Notes under the pieces: model-generated | Seen by the model: the letters and a program-made list of their open reading frames with translations, nothing else | Database searches by the model: none | What the model was told of the DNA's origin: nothing | Translations under genes and position numbers: made by a program | Origin: Chlorogloea purpurea SAG 13.99 | GTDB lineage: Bacteria; Cyanobacteriota; Cyanobacteriia; Cyanobacteriales; Microcystaceae | Direction of reading: 5' to 3' | Assembly (NCBI GenBank): GCA_016903695.1 | Contig: JADQBB010000010.1 | Location: forward strand, 1 to 64,000 | Length of the DNA: 64,000 nt | Shown: piece by piece, positions 54,462 through 63,853 of the stretch | How the letters are laid out: the number at the start of each line of letters is the position of its first letter | Position numbering within the stretch: position 1 is the first letter of the stretch

Positions 54462-55838
54462 ATGCAACCCGAGTCTACTCTCAATCAACTGAAACTATCT
54501 TCCCCCGACGGACAACTACCCCCTAGCTATGGAGTTTACTTTAAAAATACTCTGGTGGCCCTATGTCACGCTTTAGAAGATCATATCCTACAGAATCCCC
54601 AGAGCGATCGATCTCACCAACCCTTGGTGATAGTCACCTTTCAACAGGGTAAATGGTATCTCCAGGAAGCGGATAGATATTTCAACATCGCCCGCATCTC
54701 CCGGAAAGTAGCCATAGCTGCCGTGGGTGATAGCGGCTTTGAAACCCATAAAACGGGTCAACTGGATAACGTTTCTCTCGTGAAGCTGAATTTAGAGGAT
54801 AGCTTGGTCGAAGAGTGGAATTTGATCATCCTCGCAGATAATTACGCGGCGATGGTGTTGTGTCACGAGTTATCCCCGGAAGAATATAAAGCCGATAGTC
54901 AGCCTCAAAGCGATACGGAAAGGAAGTTTTACGGACTGTGGACGTTTGATCGCTCGCTAGTACAACAAGCGGCTACAATCTTGATCGATCGCATGAAGCC
55001 CTATAACCCTCACTTGTGCGAGAATCTCCACTCTCTACAGTCGGAAATCACCGCCAATATCGTCAACACTCAACCCGTTGATTTAACGGGGGTGGTTTCC
55101 CGCGTCGTCACCTACTTGCAGATGAGTCAACAGCAATTAGTCACCGTGACGAGACAGAGTAGGGAATTGGTGGAATTGGAAGGGCAGGCCCTACGCTTGA
55201 ATAAAAATCTCGCGGCCAATAAATTACAGGCATTTCTGCGGATGGCCCAAAAAGTAGACGAGAGAGATAAAGATAATCCGGTGGCTTCTTTACAGGTGTC
55301 GGCATTAGCGGAGGTAATCGGGCAACTCTTGGATTTACCCATGTTGAAACTGCGACGTTTACGGTTAGCCGGTTTATTATACCGTTTGGGCTTAGCCGAG
55401 GCCCCCTCGGAAGTTTTCACCCAGCGAGCTAGTCAGTTAGACGAAGCCAGTTTGAAGTTTTGGAATTCTCGATCGCTCTTCGCCGCTCAATTACTTTCTA
55501 CCATGCCAGAATTAGAATCGGTGCGGGAGATCATTCTCCACGAATTGGAGTATTGGGATGGTAGCGGTATCCCTAACGGTTTGAAAGGGGATGAAATTCC
55601 CTTGGAGTCTCGCATTCTGGGGTTAGTGGCCTACTTCCAAGAACAAACTCAACCTAGGGGCGATAGACCTGCGCAATCACCTACAGCATCTTTGCAAAAA
55701 TGTCAAGATTATAGCGGTATTAGATTCGATCCGAGTTTAGTAGAGTCCTTGAATACAGTGATCAAACTGACGGAAATGGGATTGATGAAATTACCGGAGA
55801 AACCGAGTCAAATTCCTACAGTATGGTTAGAAGATTGA
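54462..55838 (+). CDS. DICT-domain protein with degenerate HD-GYP region
   Basis: A 458-residue protein. Residues about 20-200 fit the DICT sensory domain found in cyanobacterial signalling proteins. A helical linker (about 205-280) leads to an HD-GYP-like region that keeps HELEYWDGSGIPNGLKGDEI, but has GIP instead of GYP, and RLAGLLYRLGLA where the catalytic His-Asp should be. Metal-dependent c-di-GMP hydrolysis is therefore unlikely; it may bind c-di-GMP or partners. Single gene. Confidence 0.78.
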   Translation: MQPESTLNQLKLSSPDGQLPPSYGVYFKNTLVALCHALEDHILQNPQSDRSHQPLVIVTFQQGKWYLQEADRYFNIARISRKVAIAAVGDSGFETHKTGQLDNVSLVKLNLEDSLVEEWNLIILADNYAAMVLCHELSPEEYKADSQPQSDTERKFYGLWTFDRSLVQQAATILIDRMKPYNPHLCENLHSLQSEITANIVNTQPVDLTGVVSRVVTYLQMSQQQLVTVTRQSRELVELEGQALRLNKNLAANKLQAFLRMAQKVDERDKDNPVASLQVSALAEVIGQLLDLPMLKLRRLRLAGLLYRLGLAEAPSEVFTQRASQLDEASLKFWNSRSLFAAQLLSTMPELESVREIILHELEYWDGSGIPNGLKGDEIPLESRILGLVAYFQEQTQPRGDRPAQSPTASLQKCQDYSGIRFDPSLVESLNTVIKLTEMGLMKLPEKPSQIPTVWLED

Positions 55839-55947
55839 TATGGGAGTAGAGTAAGATCAACCCAAAGGATTTATATGGAGTAAACATCTGGCTTTAAACG
55901 CTATTAGTATCAAACCAAAGGAAGGACAAGCCCCCAGCTACTTAGTA

Positions 55948-56502
55948 GTGATGTTACACGGTTGGGGCGCTGACGCCGGCGATTTATCGCCCTTGGCTAC
56001 CCTTTTAGATTTACCCGGCTGTTGGTTCCTTTTGCCTAACGCGCCCTTCAATCACCCACAGGTAGCCAACGGGCGCGCTTGGTACGCTTTAGAAACCGAT
56101 GACTACGACGGTTTAGAAGAAAGTTGTCAGTTATTAGTGGATTGGTTATTGGGATTGGAAACAACCACGGGAATATCTCTGGCTAACACCTTCCTCTGCG
56201 GTTTCTCCCAGGGTGGTGCGATGACCCTCGACGTGGGTTTATCTTTCCCTCTAGCCGGTTTAGCCTGCTTGAGCGGCTATCTCCACGGTCAACCTCATCC
56301 CTGTGAAGAATCGATACCTCCCGTTTTGATCGTTCACGGTACTGGGGATATGGTAGTACCGGTGACGGCAGCCCAGAAAACCAGAGACCTGTTGACCATG
56401 CAGGGTGTGTCTGTAGAGTACCATGAGTTACCGATGGGGCACGAAATACCTCCACCGGCTTTAAAAACCTTGGAACAATTTATTAAAAGCAAAATTGGTT
56501 AA
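55948..56502 (+). CDS. phospholipase/carboxylesterase-type alpha/beta hydrolase (5' end damaged or unusual)
   Basis: At least 184 residues: VMLHGWGADAGDL (oxyanion region), the nucleophile Ser in CGFSQGGAMTLD, an Asp in VHGTGDMVVPV, and the final His in ELPMGHEIPP. The catalytic triad is complete. The conserved N-terminus clearly extends upstream (LNAISIKPKEGQAPSYLVV), but no ATG/GTG/TTG is in frame there: an ATG with a good AAGGA site at 55875 reads ATG-GAG-TAA and is one base out of frame. Either ATA/CTG is used or a one-base change broke the start. 3 bases before rsmB. Confidence 0.8.
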   Translation: MMLHGWGADAGDLSPLATLLDLPGCWFLLPNAPFNHPQVANGRAWYALETDDYDGLEESCQLLVDWLLGLETTTGISLANTFLCGFSQGGAMTLDVGLSFPLAGLACLSGYLHGQPHPCEESIPPVLIVHGTGDMVVPVTAAQKTRDLLTMQGVSVEYHELPMGHEIPPPALKTLEQFIKSKIG

Positions 56503-56505
56503 TTA

Positions 56506-57843
56506 ATGAGCGCCCGCCTTGTAGCTTTGAAGACTTTACTGGACATCGATCGCTCTTCCGCTTACACGGATAAAGCGATCGATCGTCATCTTTCCCCTTC
56601 CGTACTATCGGGCCTCGACAAATCCTTAGCCACCGAGTTAGTATATGGCATCATCCGCCGTCAGCGCACTCTAGACAACTTAATCGATAGTTTAGGAAAT
56701 AAGAAAGCGCAGCAACAACCCCCCGCTTTGAGGAGAATCCTCCATATCGGCTTATATCAATTACGCTATCTCCATCACATACCCGAATCCGCCGCCGTTA
56801 ATACCGCGGTGGAGTTAACTAAAGACCAGGGCTTCGGTAAGTTAGCAGGAGTAGTCAACGGTATTTTAAGGCAATATCTGCGGCAGGTAGAGGCGCAGGG
56901 AGACGCGTTAATCCTGCCCCCGGATACAGTGAGTAGATTGGGAATAATTCATAGCTTCCCCGACTGGTTAATCTCACTGTGGTTGGATCAATTCACGGAA
57001 GAAGAAACAGAAAAGTTATGCGCGTGGTTTAACCAGTCGCCTTCTATAGATATAAGAATCAATCCCCTGAAAACTAATAGGGACGAGGTGAAAAATCTTC
57101 TGGAAAACGCGGGGGTAGAAGTGATGACAGTAGGAGATTTACCCCAAACCCTACGCCTACTTCGCAACGTGGGCAACGTGAAACAGTTACCGGGATTTTC
57201 TGAAGGATTGTACACCATCCAGGATAGCAGCGCCCAATTAGTGGGTCATTTACTCGACCCACAACCTAGAGAAACGATTATCGATGCCTGCGCCGCCCCC
57301 GGTGGTAAAACCTGTCACATAGCGGAATTGATGGGAGATAGGGGGAAGGTGTGGGCTTGTGATCCGGTGGCTTCCAGGTTAAAACAGATAGAAGGGAATA
57401 TCAAACGCCTGAGTTTACATTCTGTAGAGATAAAACAGGGAGATAGTCGCCATCAGCCCGGGTTGATCGGTAAAGGCGATCGAGTGTTGTTAGATGCGCC
57501 TTGTTCGGGCCTGGGCACTCTCCATAAACGCCCCGATATTCGCTGGCGTGAGAGAGGGGATAATCTAGAGCAACTCAGTGGGTTACAATCGGAGTTATTG
57601 AGTCACACGGCGGATTGGGTGAAACCCGAAGGAATATTAGTTTATGCCACTTGTACCCTCAATAAGGGGGAAAATGAAGAGGTGATTATAGACTTTCTGG
57701 GCCGTCACCCTGGATGGCGGATTGAAAATAATTTGCCATCGATGTTCACTCCTTTCGTGACGGCGGAAGGTTGGCTTAAAGTCTTACCCCACGTACATCA
57801 GATGGATGGTTTTTTTATGGTTAAGTTGGTGAAAGATCGATGA
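56506..57843 (+). CDS. rsmB: 16S rRNA (cytosine-967-C5) methyltransferase
   Basis: A 445-residue enzyme. The N-terminal NusB-like domain (about 1-140) is followed by the SAM domain with CAAPGGKTCHIAEL, DAPCSGLGTLHKRPDIRW and YATCTLNKGENEEV; both Cys (PCSG and TCT) needed for m5C chemistry are present. Its stop overlaps the ATG of the next gene (ATGATG), so the two are translationally coupled. Confidence 0.95.
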   Translation: MSARLVALKTLLDIDRSSAYTDKAIDRHLSPSVLSGLDKSLATELVYGIIRRQRTLDNLIDSLGNKKAQQQPPALRRILHIGLYQLRYLHHIPESAAVNTAVELTKDQGFGKLAGVVNGILRQYLRQVEAQGDALILPPDTVSRLGIIHSFPDWLISLWLDQFTEEETEKLCAWFNQSPSIDIRINPLKTNRDEVKNLLENAGVEVMTVGDLPQTLRLLRNVGNVKQLPGFSEGLYTIQDSSAQLVGHLLDPQPRETIIDACAAPGGKTCHIAELMGDRGKVWACDPVASRLKQIEGNIKRLSLHSVEIKQGDSRHQPGLIGKGDRVLLDAPCSGLGTLHKRPDIRWRERGDNLEQLSGLQSELLSHTADWVKPEGILVYATCTLNKGENEEVIIDFLGRHPGWRIENNLPSMFTPFVTAEGWLKVLPHVHQMDGFFMVKLVKDR

Positions 57844-58262
57844 TGGAAACAAAAACAAAGTTATTACTCAAAATACTTATCGGCACAGCTTGGTTAGACG
57901 GTATCATCTACCCTCAAGAACGAATATACCTGCGGGAAACCGCGAGTAAATGGGGGTTAGGAGAAGACGCGGATTTGAAAAACCTGTTATCGGAACTCAA
58001 ACCTGTCTCACCCGACGAGTGTTATGGATGGTTGGAAGAGTATCTGGGGGATAATCCCACCCAAAATGATTACGATAATTTACTGGGGGCAATTAGCGCG
58101 CTGGTGTATAGCGATGGCGATGTACAGCTACAAGAGGCTAGACTATTAACTAAGTTGCAGGGTTTCGATCTGGTCGCGGAACCTCAGCGATCGATCTTCG
58201 ATAAAATATTAATGTCTATCCGTAATCTCTACCGTCAGACTCTCACTTCTAAGAGCGAGTAA
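57840..58262 (+). CDS. TerB-like tellurite-resistance domain protein
   Basis: A 140-residue, all-helical protein: LLKILIGTAWLDGIIYPQER and later ISALVYSDGDVQLQEARLL show the repeated D-G...E metal-binding-like pattern of TerB. It is co-translated with rsmB, but has no ter genes near it, so a tellurite role should not be assumed. A related domain is fused to UrtD at 40286. Confidence 0.78.
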   Translation: MMETKTKLLLKILIGTAWLDGIIYPQERIYLRETASKWGLGEDADLKNLLSELKPVSPDECYGWLEEYLGDNPTQNDYDNLLGAISALVYSDGDVQLQEARLLTKLQGFDLVAEPQRSIFDKILMSIRNLYRQTLTSKSE

Positions 58263-58367
58263 GCTAGATACAGTTGGCACTACAATTAGATAACCCGAAA
58301 AAGTCCTAAAAAATTATCCCGCCCCCGGTGTCCACCTTGGGGCTAGAAAAATCAGTTATAAATAATT

Positions 58368-59480
58368 ATGGCCCAAACATATCTTTTAGAAAAACTAAAA
58401 TCCGTAGAACAAACCTATAGAGAATTAACCCGTCGCTTAGCTGACCCCGATATTACCGGTAATCCCGACGAATTGCAAAAAGTGGCGATAGCGCGGGCCT
58501 CTTTAGAAGAAACCGTCGAGACTTACGAAATCTGGCAGAAAACCCAATTCGATTTAATCGGGGCTAGACAGATAGTAAAAGAGTCCGGCAGTGACCCCGA
58601 ATTGCGGGAAATGGCAGCTTTAGAAGTGGAAGAATTACAGCAGAAAGCTACCGAGTTAGAAAGTCGTCTGACGATTCTTTTATTACCCCGTGACCCTAAC
58701 GATGATAAGAATATCATGTTAGAAATCCGCGCCGGTACGGGAGGCGATGAAGCTAGTATCTGGGCGGGGGATTTACTGCGTTTATATTCTAAATACGCTG
58801 AAACCCAGAAGTGGAAAGTTAGCCTCGTGAGTGAGTCTCTCGCCGATATGGGAGGTTTTAAAGAGGCGATTCTCGAAATAAAAGGCGATAACGTCTACAG
58901 TAAATTAAAGTACGAAGCAGGAGTACATAGAGTACAGAGAGTACCTTTAACCGAAGCCAGCGGCCGGGTACATACTTCTACAGCCACGGTGGCGATTATG
59001 CCCGAAGTGGACGAGGTAGAGGTACAGATAGACCCGAAAGATATTGAATTGACTACAGCGCGGTCTGGTGGGGCCGGTGGGCAGAATGTTAACAAGGTAG
59101 AGACGGCGGTGGATTTGATCCACAAACCTACAGGGATACGGGTTTTCTGTACGGAAGAACGATCGCAGTTACAGAACCGGGAAAGGGCTATGCAGATTCT
59201 GCGGGCGAAGTTGTACGAGATCAAATTGCGCGAGCAACAGGAGGCTGTAACTTCGATGCGTCGCTCTCAAGTGGGTACGGGTTCGCGCTCTGAGAAAATT
59301 CGCACCTACAACTATAAAGATAACCGCGTCACCGATCATCGTCTCGGACAGAATTTTTCCCTCGCCCCCGTTTTAGAGGGCGATATTGACGAGATGATCC
59401 AATCCTGTATCGGCAGAGACCAACAGGAAAAATTAGCCGAGTTGGCCGCTTCTCCAGAAACTGCCTCCGTGCTGAATTAA
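58368..59480 (+). CDS. prfA: peptide chain release factor 1
   Basis: RF1 of 370 residues, which terminates translation at UAA and UAG. The GGQ catalytic loop is in [17 protein letters not shown], and the codon-recognition region reads [18 protein letters not shown], with PLT in the place of the usual P-A/V-T tripeptide. N-terminal helices (about 1-100) precede domain 2. The Gln is the target of PrmC (36765). It precedes yraN by one base. Confidence 0.96.
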   Translation: MAQTYLLEKLKSVEQTYRELTRRLADPDITGNPDELQKVAIARASLEETVETYEIWQKTQFDLIGARQIVKESGSDPELREMAALEVEELQQKATELESRLTILLLPRDPNDDKNIMLEIRAGTGGDEASIWAGDLLRLYSKYAETQKWKVSLVSESLADMGGFKEAILEIKGDNVYSKLKYEAGVHRVQRVPLTEASGRVHTSTATVAIMPEVDEVEVQIDPKDIELTTARSGGAGGQNVNKVETAVDLIHKPTGIRVFCTEERSQLQNRERAMQILRAKLYEIKLREQQEAVTSMRRSQVGTGSRSEKIRTYNYKDNRVTDHRLGQNFSLAPVLEGDIDEMIQSCIGRDQQEKLAELAASPETASVLN

Positions 59481-59481
59481 G

Positions 59482-59901
59482 ATGACGACGGTGGGAGAAT
59501 TAGGGGAGATTCTCGTAATCGATTGGTTAGCTGAGGCGGGATGGAAAATCATATCCCGCCGGTGGCGCACTCGCTACGGCGAAATCGATATTATCGCCCT
59601 CGGTCAGTCGCCCCCGCTTCTCGCTTTTATCGAGGTCAAAAGTAGGAGTGAAAATAATTGGGATGAAGGGGGAAAGTTGGCGGTAGATTATCGCAAACAG
59701 GAAAAGTTATCGCGGACGGCGGCGATGTTTTTATCTCGTAATCCTCAATGGGCCGAGTATCCCTGTCGTTTCGATGTGGCTTTAGTAGCGGTGGAAACCT
59801 GTGATAGAAGTTCGGTTTCTGACTCTCCCGATTGTCTGATCCGTGATGGTTATCGTTTGCGATTGAGTCAGTATTTGGAGAACGCTTTCGATTATCGTTA
59901 A
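59482..59901 (+). CDS. yraN: YraN family (UPF0102) nuclease-like protein
   Basis: A 139-residue protein with the endonuclease-like core: GEIDIIAL (Asp) and LAFIEVKSRSENN (Glu and Lys, D-x(n)-E-x-K). It probably belongs to the Holliday-junction-resolvase-like fold. N-terminus VGELGEILVIDWLAEAGWKI. The stop of prfA is directly before its ATG. A terminator-like hairpin follows. Confidence 0.88.
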   Translation: MTTVGELGEILVIDWLAEAGWKIISRRWRTRYGEIDIIALGQSPPLLAFIEVKSRSENNWDEGGKLAVDYRKQEKLSRTAAMFLSRNPQWAEYPCRFDVALVAVETCDRSSVSDSPDCLIRDGYRLRLSQYLENAFDYR

Positions 59902-59913
59902 AAAAAATGATTT

Positions 59914-59933
59914 ACCCGCCTGAGGAGGCGGGT
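59914..59933 (+). terminator. terminator-like hairpin after yraN
   Basis: ACCCGCCT, loop GAGG, AGGCGGGT. The stem is strong, but only TCT follows, so release may be weak; an A-run lies on the other side and would act as a T-run for the minus strand. Confidence 0.5.
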
Positions 59934-60386
59934 TCTAAACTGTACAAACGATATGGACTCCTAAAAAATAATGAAAGTAACGAAGCTGAAATTCACGACT
60001 AAGGGTTTACTTTAGACCACGACACTCTACTATTATCGCTATTCTACTTCTTGACCGATTCGGTTATGATTATGGCTCTATCCCTATTCCGTAGCTAATA
60101 GTAATGTTGAAAGGGGGAAACCATCTCTATGTCTATAAAAAGTAAAATTGATTTATAGCTGTCGCGTTGGATTAGTAGCAGGAGGCACAAGCTCTAATCT
60201 TTTGCCTTTAGGAAGTTGTGTCGCTTCCTCTGTGCCTTATGTTTTTAATATAGCAACGTTTTTGGGGTTTGACTACAGTTTTGACCAATCTTTATGCTTA
60301 TTCATTTTTCGATACTTTCGGTTTACAAAAGTCCACGAATTACCCTCGCCAAAACAGTACAATAGAGCTAGTTAAAGAGAATTATT
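59934..60386. other. 453-bp gap with one nested stem-loop, no convincing protein gene
   Basis: Frames here are short and lack good ribosome sites. The outer pair AGGCACA (60183-60189) / TGTGCCT (60231-60237) encloses the hairpin AGGAAG (60210-60215) / CTTCCT (60224-60229). This could be a small RNA or a polA leader. The polA promoter must lie nearby. Confidence 0.4.
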
Positions 60387-63269
60387 ATGGCTCAAACCCC
60401 TGTAAAACCCCTACTAGTTCTGATTGATGGGCATTCCTTAGCATTTCGATCGTTCTACGCTTTTAAAAATACCTCGAAGGGTTTACTGCGTACTTCCGCA
60501 GGTATACCCACCAGCATCTGTTTCGGTTTCGTCAACTCACTGTTACAGCTATTACAGTTTCAAATGCCCCAGTACCTGGCGGTAGCCTTTGACCTTTCCA
60601 CACCTTCTTTCCGCCACGAAAACGATGCTAACTACAAAGCCAATCGTAAAGATACACCAGAAGATTTCATCCCCGATATAAAAAACCTGAAACTCTTATT
60701 ATCAGCTTTTAATATACCGGTAATTACAGCCGAAGGATACGAAGCGGATGACGTGTTAGGAACCTTGGCAATAAAAGCGAGTCAAGAAGGCTTTGAAGTG
60801 AAAATCCTGACGGGCGATCGAGATTTATTTCAATTAGTGGACGATGAGCAAAAAATTTCCATACTTTACCTGGACGCAAAAGCTTTTAAAACGGCTAACG
60901 TTAAAGGCTATATAGAATTTAACGAAGCCGCGGTGGAAGAAAAAATGGGGGTGAAAGCGACTCAAATCGTTGATTATAAAGCTCTCTGCGGTGATAAATC
61001 TGATAATATTAAAGGCGTTTCCGGTATCGGGGATAAAACGGCAATTTCCTTATTAAAACAATACGGCAGTTTAGATAATATTTATGAGAACATACCGGCA
61101 ATAGGTGGCGCGGTTAAAACTAAATTGATCAATGGTAAAGCTGATGCGATCGCTTCTAAATTCTTAGCACAAATTGCCTTAGACGTACCCATCGATAGAT
61201 CTTTAGATAGTTTCTGCCTGCGCGGTTTTGACCCCGATGAAGTCCAGAAAATCTTCCAAGAATTAGAATTAAAAAGTTTCTCCAAAAAATTAGATTACTT
61301 CCATCAACATCTAGGAGGAATCAAATATAATCCCGACTCCCCATTTCAATCCCAACAGTTATCCATCTTCCCGGCTGAGGTGGAAACCGTAATCCAAAAC
61401 GCGGGCGAAACCGGGATACAGCCTGCGATTATTCAATCCTTGAGTCAATTGCAGGATTTAATCGAGGTTTTGAAAAATTATACCGACAAGGATTACGCCC
61501 CGGCTTGGGATACGGAAACCACTTCCCTTAATCCTATGGAAGCCCATTTAGTGGGCATCGGCTGTTGTTGGGGCGAGGGCCGGAAAGATATGGCTTATAT
61601 CCCCCTCAATCACAAAGGGGGGGATAATCTACCCATCGAAGAAGCCCTATCCTTACTGAAACTCATTTTAGAAAGCGAGGATTATCCCAAGTGTTTGCAA
61701 AATGCTAAATTCGATCGACGGGTCTTAAAACATCAAGGTATACAGTTACGGGGCGTGGTGTTCGATACCATGCTGGCGGGTTACGTGTTGCATCCAGAAC
61801 TAACTCATAATTTACAGGATTTGTGCGATCGATATTTAACGGGTATCAAATCTCAAAGCTACCAGGAGTTAAAGCTGGGCAAGAGTCAAACAATAGCGGA
61901 TTTGGATATTAGTGCCGTGGCCCTGTATTGTGGCATGGATGTATACGCAACTTTTCATCTGGGGCGAATTTTGCGGCGGGAATTGAGCGAAATCGAAAAA
62001 TTACAGAAATTACTGGTAGAGGTAGAATTACCCCTGGAGATAGTTCTAGCTGGCATGGAAGATGATGGAGTATCGATCGATAAAGCTTATCTCAACGAAT
62101 TGTCAGAAAAACTCGCTGTAGACTTAAAGGTAATAGAAGAGAAAACCTATGAGTTAGCGGGTGAACAATTCAATTTAGGCTCCCCGAAGAAGTTAAGCGA
62201 GATATTATTCGATAAGTTAGGATTGAGCACCAAAAAGTCACGCAAGACGAAAACGGGGTACTCCACGGATCATACTATATTGGAGAAGTTACAGGGAGAC
62301 CATCCCATCATCGACTATATTTTAGAAAATCGTACCCTCTCGAAATTAAAGTCAACCTACGTGGATGCTTTACCGAGTTTGGTCTCGCCGAAAACGGGAA
62401 GGATTCACACCGAATATAATCAGGCTGTCACCGCTACCGGGCGATTATCTTCGTCTAATCCTAACTTACAAAATATCCCCATCCGCACGAAATTTTCTCG
62501 CAAGATACGACAAGCGTTCATCCCCGATGATGGATATATATTAGTGTCAGCCGATTACTCTCAAGTAGAGTTGAGAATTTTAGCCCATCTGAGTCAGGAA
62601 CCTGTATTGTTGAATGCCTATCAGAATAACGAGGATATTCATCGGGTGACGGCCCAGATTCTTTTCGATAAAACCGATATAACCTCTCAAGAGAGGAATA
62701 TGGGTAAAACCATTAACTTCGGGGTTATTTACGGCATGGGTTATCAAAAATTCGCCCGACAGGTGAAAGTTTCTAACGAAGAGGGCAGGAGATTTGTGGA
62801 GAAGTATCACCGCCAATACGCCCGTATTTTCGAGTATTTGGACGGGGTAAAGAAACAAGCCATAGCTAAGGGTTATGTGGAAACAATTTTAGGCAGACGG
62901 CGTTATTTCCAATTTAATAATCCGCGGTTACAGGAGTTAAAGGGGATGGCAGAGGAGGATATTGACCTCGATCAATTACATTTGAGTTTTGAAGACGCTC
63001 AATTTTTGCGGGCGGCGGCTAATGCGCCGATACAGGGTTCAAGTGCGGATATTATTAAGATAGCCATGATTAAAATCGATGAGATTCTCCGGGAGTACGA
63101 GGCGAAATTATTATTACAGGTACACGATGAGTTGGTTTTTGAAGTGCCTGTGGGAGAATGGGAGCGATTACAACCTCTGATCAAGTCTACTATGGAGGAG
63201 GCGGTGAGTCTCAGCGTGCCTCTGGTGGTAGATGTGACGGCCGGTAAAAACTGGATGGAGGCGAAATGA
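60387..63269 (+). CDS. polA: DNA polymerase I
   Basis: A 960-residue family A polymerase. N-terminal 5'-3' exonuclease (about 1-300; GYEADDVLGTLA, GDRDLFQLV, GDKSDNIKGVSGIGDKTA), a 3'-5' proofreading domain (about 340-530) with intact PAWDTETTSLNP, and a polymerase domain with DYSQVELRILAHLS (motif A), RNMGKTINFGVIYGMGYQ (motif B) and LQVHDELVFEVP (motif C). It serves replication primer removal and excision repair. Single gene; the ATG follows an AGAG-type site. The length is typical. Confidence 0.97.
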   Translation: MAQTPVKPLLVLIDGHSLAFRSFYAFKNTSKGLLRTSAGIPTSICFGFVNSLLQLLQFQMPQYLAVAFDLSTPSFRHENDANYKANRKDTPEDFIPDIKNLKLLLSAFNIPVITAEGYEADDVLGTLAIKASQEGFEVKILTGDRDLFQLVDDEQKISILYLDAKAFKTANVKGYIEFNEAAVEEKMGVKATQIVDYKALCGDKSDNIKGVSGIGDKTAISLLKQYGSLDNIYENIPAIGGAVKTKLINGKADAIASKFLAQIALDVPIDRSLDSFCLRGFDPDEVQKIFQELELKSFSKKLDYFHQHLGGIKYNPDSPFQSQQLSIFPAEVETVIQNAGETGIQPAIIQSLSQLQDLIEVLKNYTDKDYAPAWDTETTSLNPMEAHLVGIGCCWGEGRKDMAYIPLNHKGGDNLPIEEALSLLKLILESEDYPKCLQNAKFDRRVLKHQGIQLRGVVFDTMLAGYVLHPELTHNLQDLCDRYLTGIKSQSYQELKLGKSQTIADLDISAVALYCGMDVYATFHLGRILRRELSEIEKLQKLLVEVELPLEIVLAGMEDDGVSIDKAYLNELSEKLAVDLKVIEEKTYELAGEQFNLGSPKKLSEILFDKLGLSTKKSRKTKTGYSTDHTILEKLQGDHPIIDYILENRTLSKLKSTYVDALPSLVSPKTGRIHTEYNQAVTATGRLSSSNPNLQNIPIRTKFSRKIRQAFIPDDGYILVSADYSQVELRILAHLSQEPVLLNAYQNNEDIHRVTAQILFDKTDITSQERNMGKTINFGVIYGMGYQKFARQVKVSNEEGRRFVEKYHRQYARIFEYLDGVKKQAIAKGYVETILGRRRYFQFNNPRLQELKGMAEEDIDLDQLHLSFEDAQFLRAAANAPIQGSSADIIKIAMIKIDEILREYEAKLLLQVHDELVFEVPVGEWERLQPLIKSTMEEAVSLSVPLVVDVTAGKNWMEAK

Positions 63270-63325
63270 TTTTCTGGTTGCCCGATTTTCTTTCTATGTG
63301 TTATATTAACTAAGCACGAAAAAAA

Positions 63326-63406
63326 GCGGATGTGGCGGAATTGGTATACGCGCACGTTTGAGGGGCGTGTGGTTCGTCCTTGCGAGTTCGAGTCTCGCCA
63401 TCCGCA
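63326..63406 (+). tRNA. tRNA-Leu (anticodon GAG)
   Basis: An 81-base tRNA of class II shape. The acceptor stem pairs GCGGATG with CATCCGC; the discriminator is A and no CCA is encoded. The anticodon stem CACGT/GCGTG encloses TTGAGGG, giving GAG for CUC/CUU codons. The variable arm (TGGTTCGTCCTT) and T arm (GCGAGTTCGAGTCTCGC) fit tRNA-Leu. It lies 56 bases after polA. Confidence 0.95.
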
Positions 63407-63853
63407 TTTATGAGAAATACTTGTACAGTAAGTATTTCACCATTCTTTATCTATCCCATAATTGACGTTTCGCTCAAATTTCACTCATTGAGACAATCAT
63501 CCCATCAATCACTTCCTCAAACATCCACATTTTCGGGCAGTGTATTATAAGTAGTGAAAATCTTATATTTGTAAGTAAGCTAATAGAAATAGCTAATTCC
63601 TGTCAAATTGTCTTGTCAAAAACTACTGGATAAAATAGGTTTTGCTCCATTTTTCACTTATTGTAACATTTGTAACAAATTGTTAAGACTATTTTTGTAG
63701 TTATTAACCTCTTTCTCGAGGTAGATAATTCAAAAACTATTTCTTTGGGGCAAGATCAAATTTTTCGTTGATTACTTCTTAAGAAGGACGGTTAATTCAC
63801 GGTTTGTCTCTTAAACTTAAGAAAAGTTAACACAAAGAAAAGGAATTAAGAAA
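63407..63853. other. 447-bp gap upstream of the Hli gene, promoter region
   Basis: No coding frame of note. The direct repeat TTGTAACA-T-TTGTAACA (63661-63677) contains two GTTACA cores on the minus strand at 9-bp period, near but not equal to the 10-bp HLR1 arrangement. The last 180 bases are AT-rich leader ending in the AAAAGGAATTAAG ribosome site. Confidence 0.45.
63661..63677. promoter_or_regulatory. TTGTAACA direct repeat upstream of hli
   Basis: Two identical 8-mers separated by one base. Read on the minus strand each contains GTTACAA, as in HLR1/RpaB sites, but the spacing is 9 instead of 10. It lies about 180 bases before the Hli start. Confidence 0.3.

Noticed and set aside
57840-58262. 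Tellurite resistance locus
   Set aside because: The TerB-like protein is coupled to rsmB, and no terA, C, D, E or F gene is present.
60148-60375. 75-codon frame upstream of polA
   Set aside because: Composition is hydrophobic and random, there is no ribosome site, and it covers a stem-loop and the polA promoter region.
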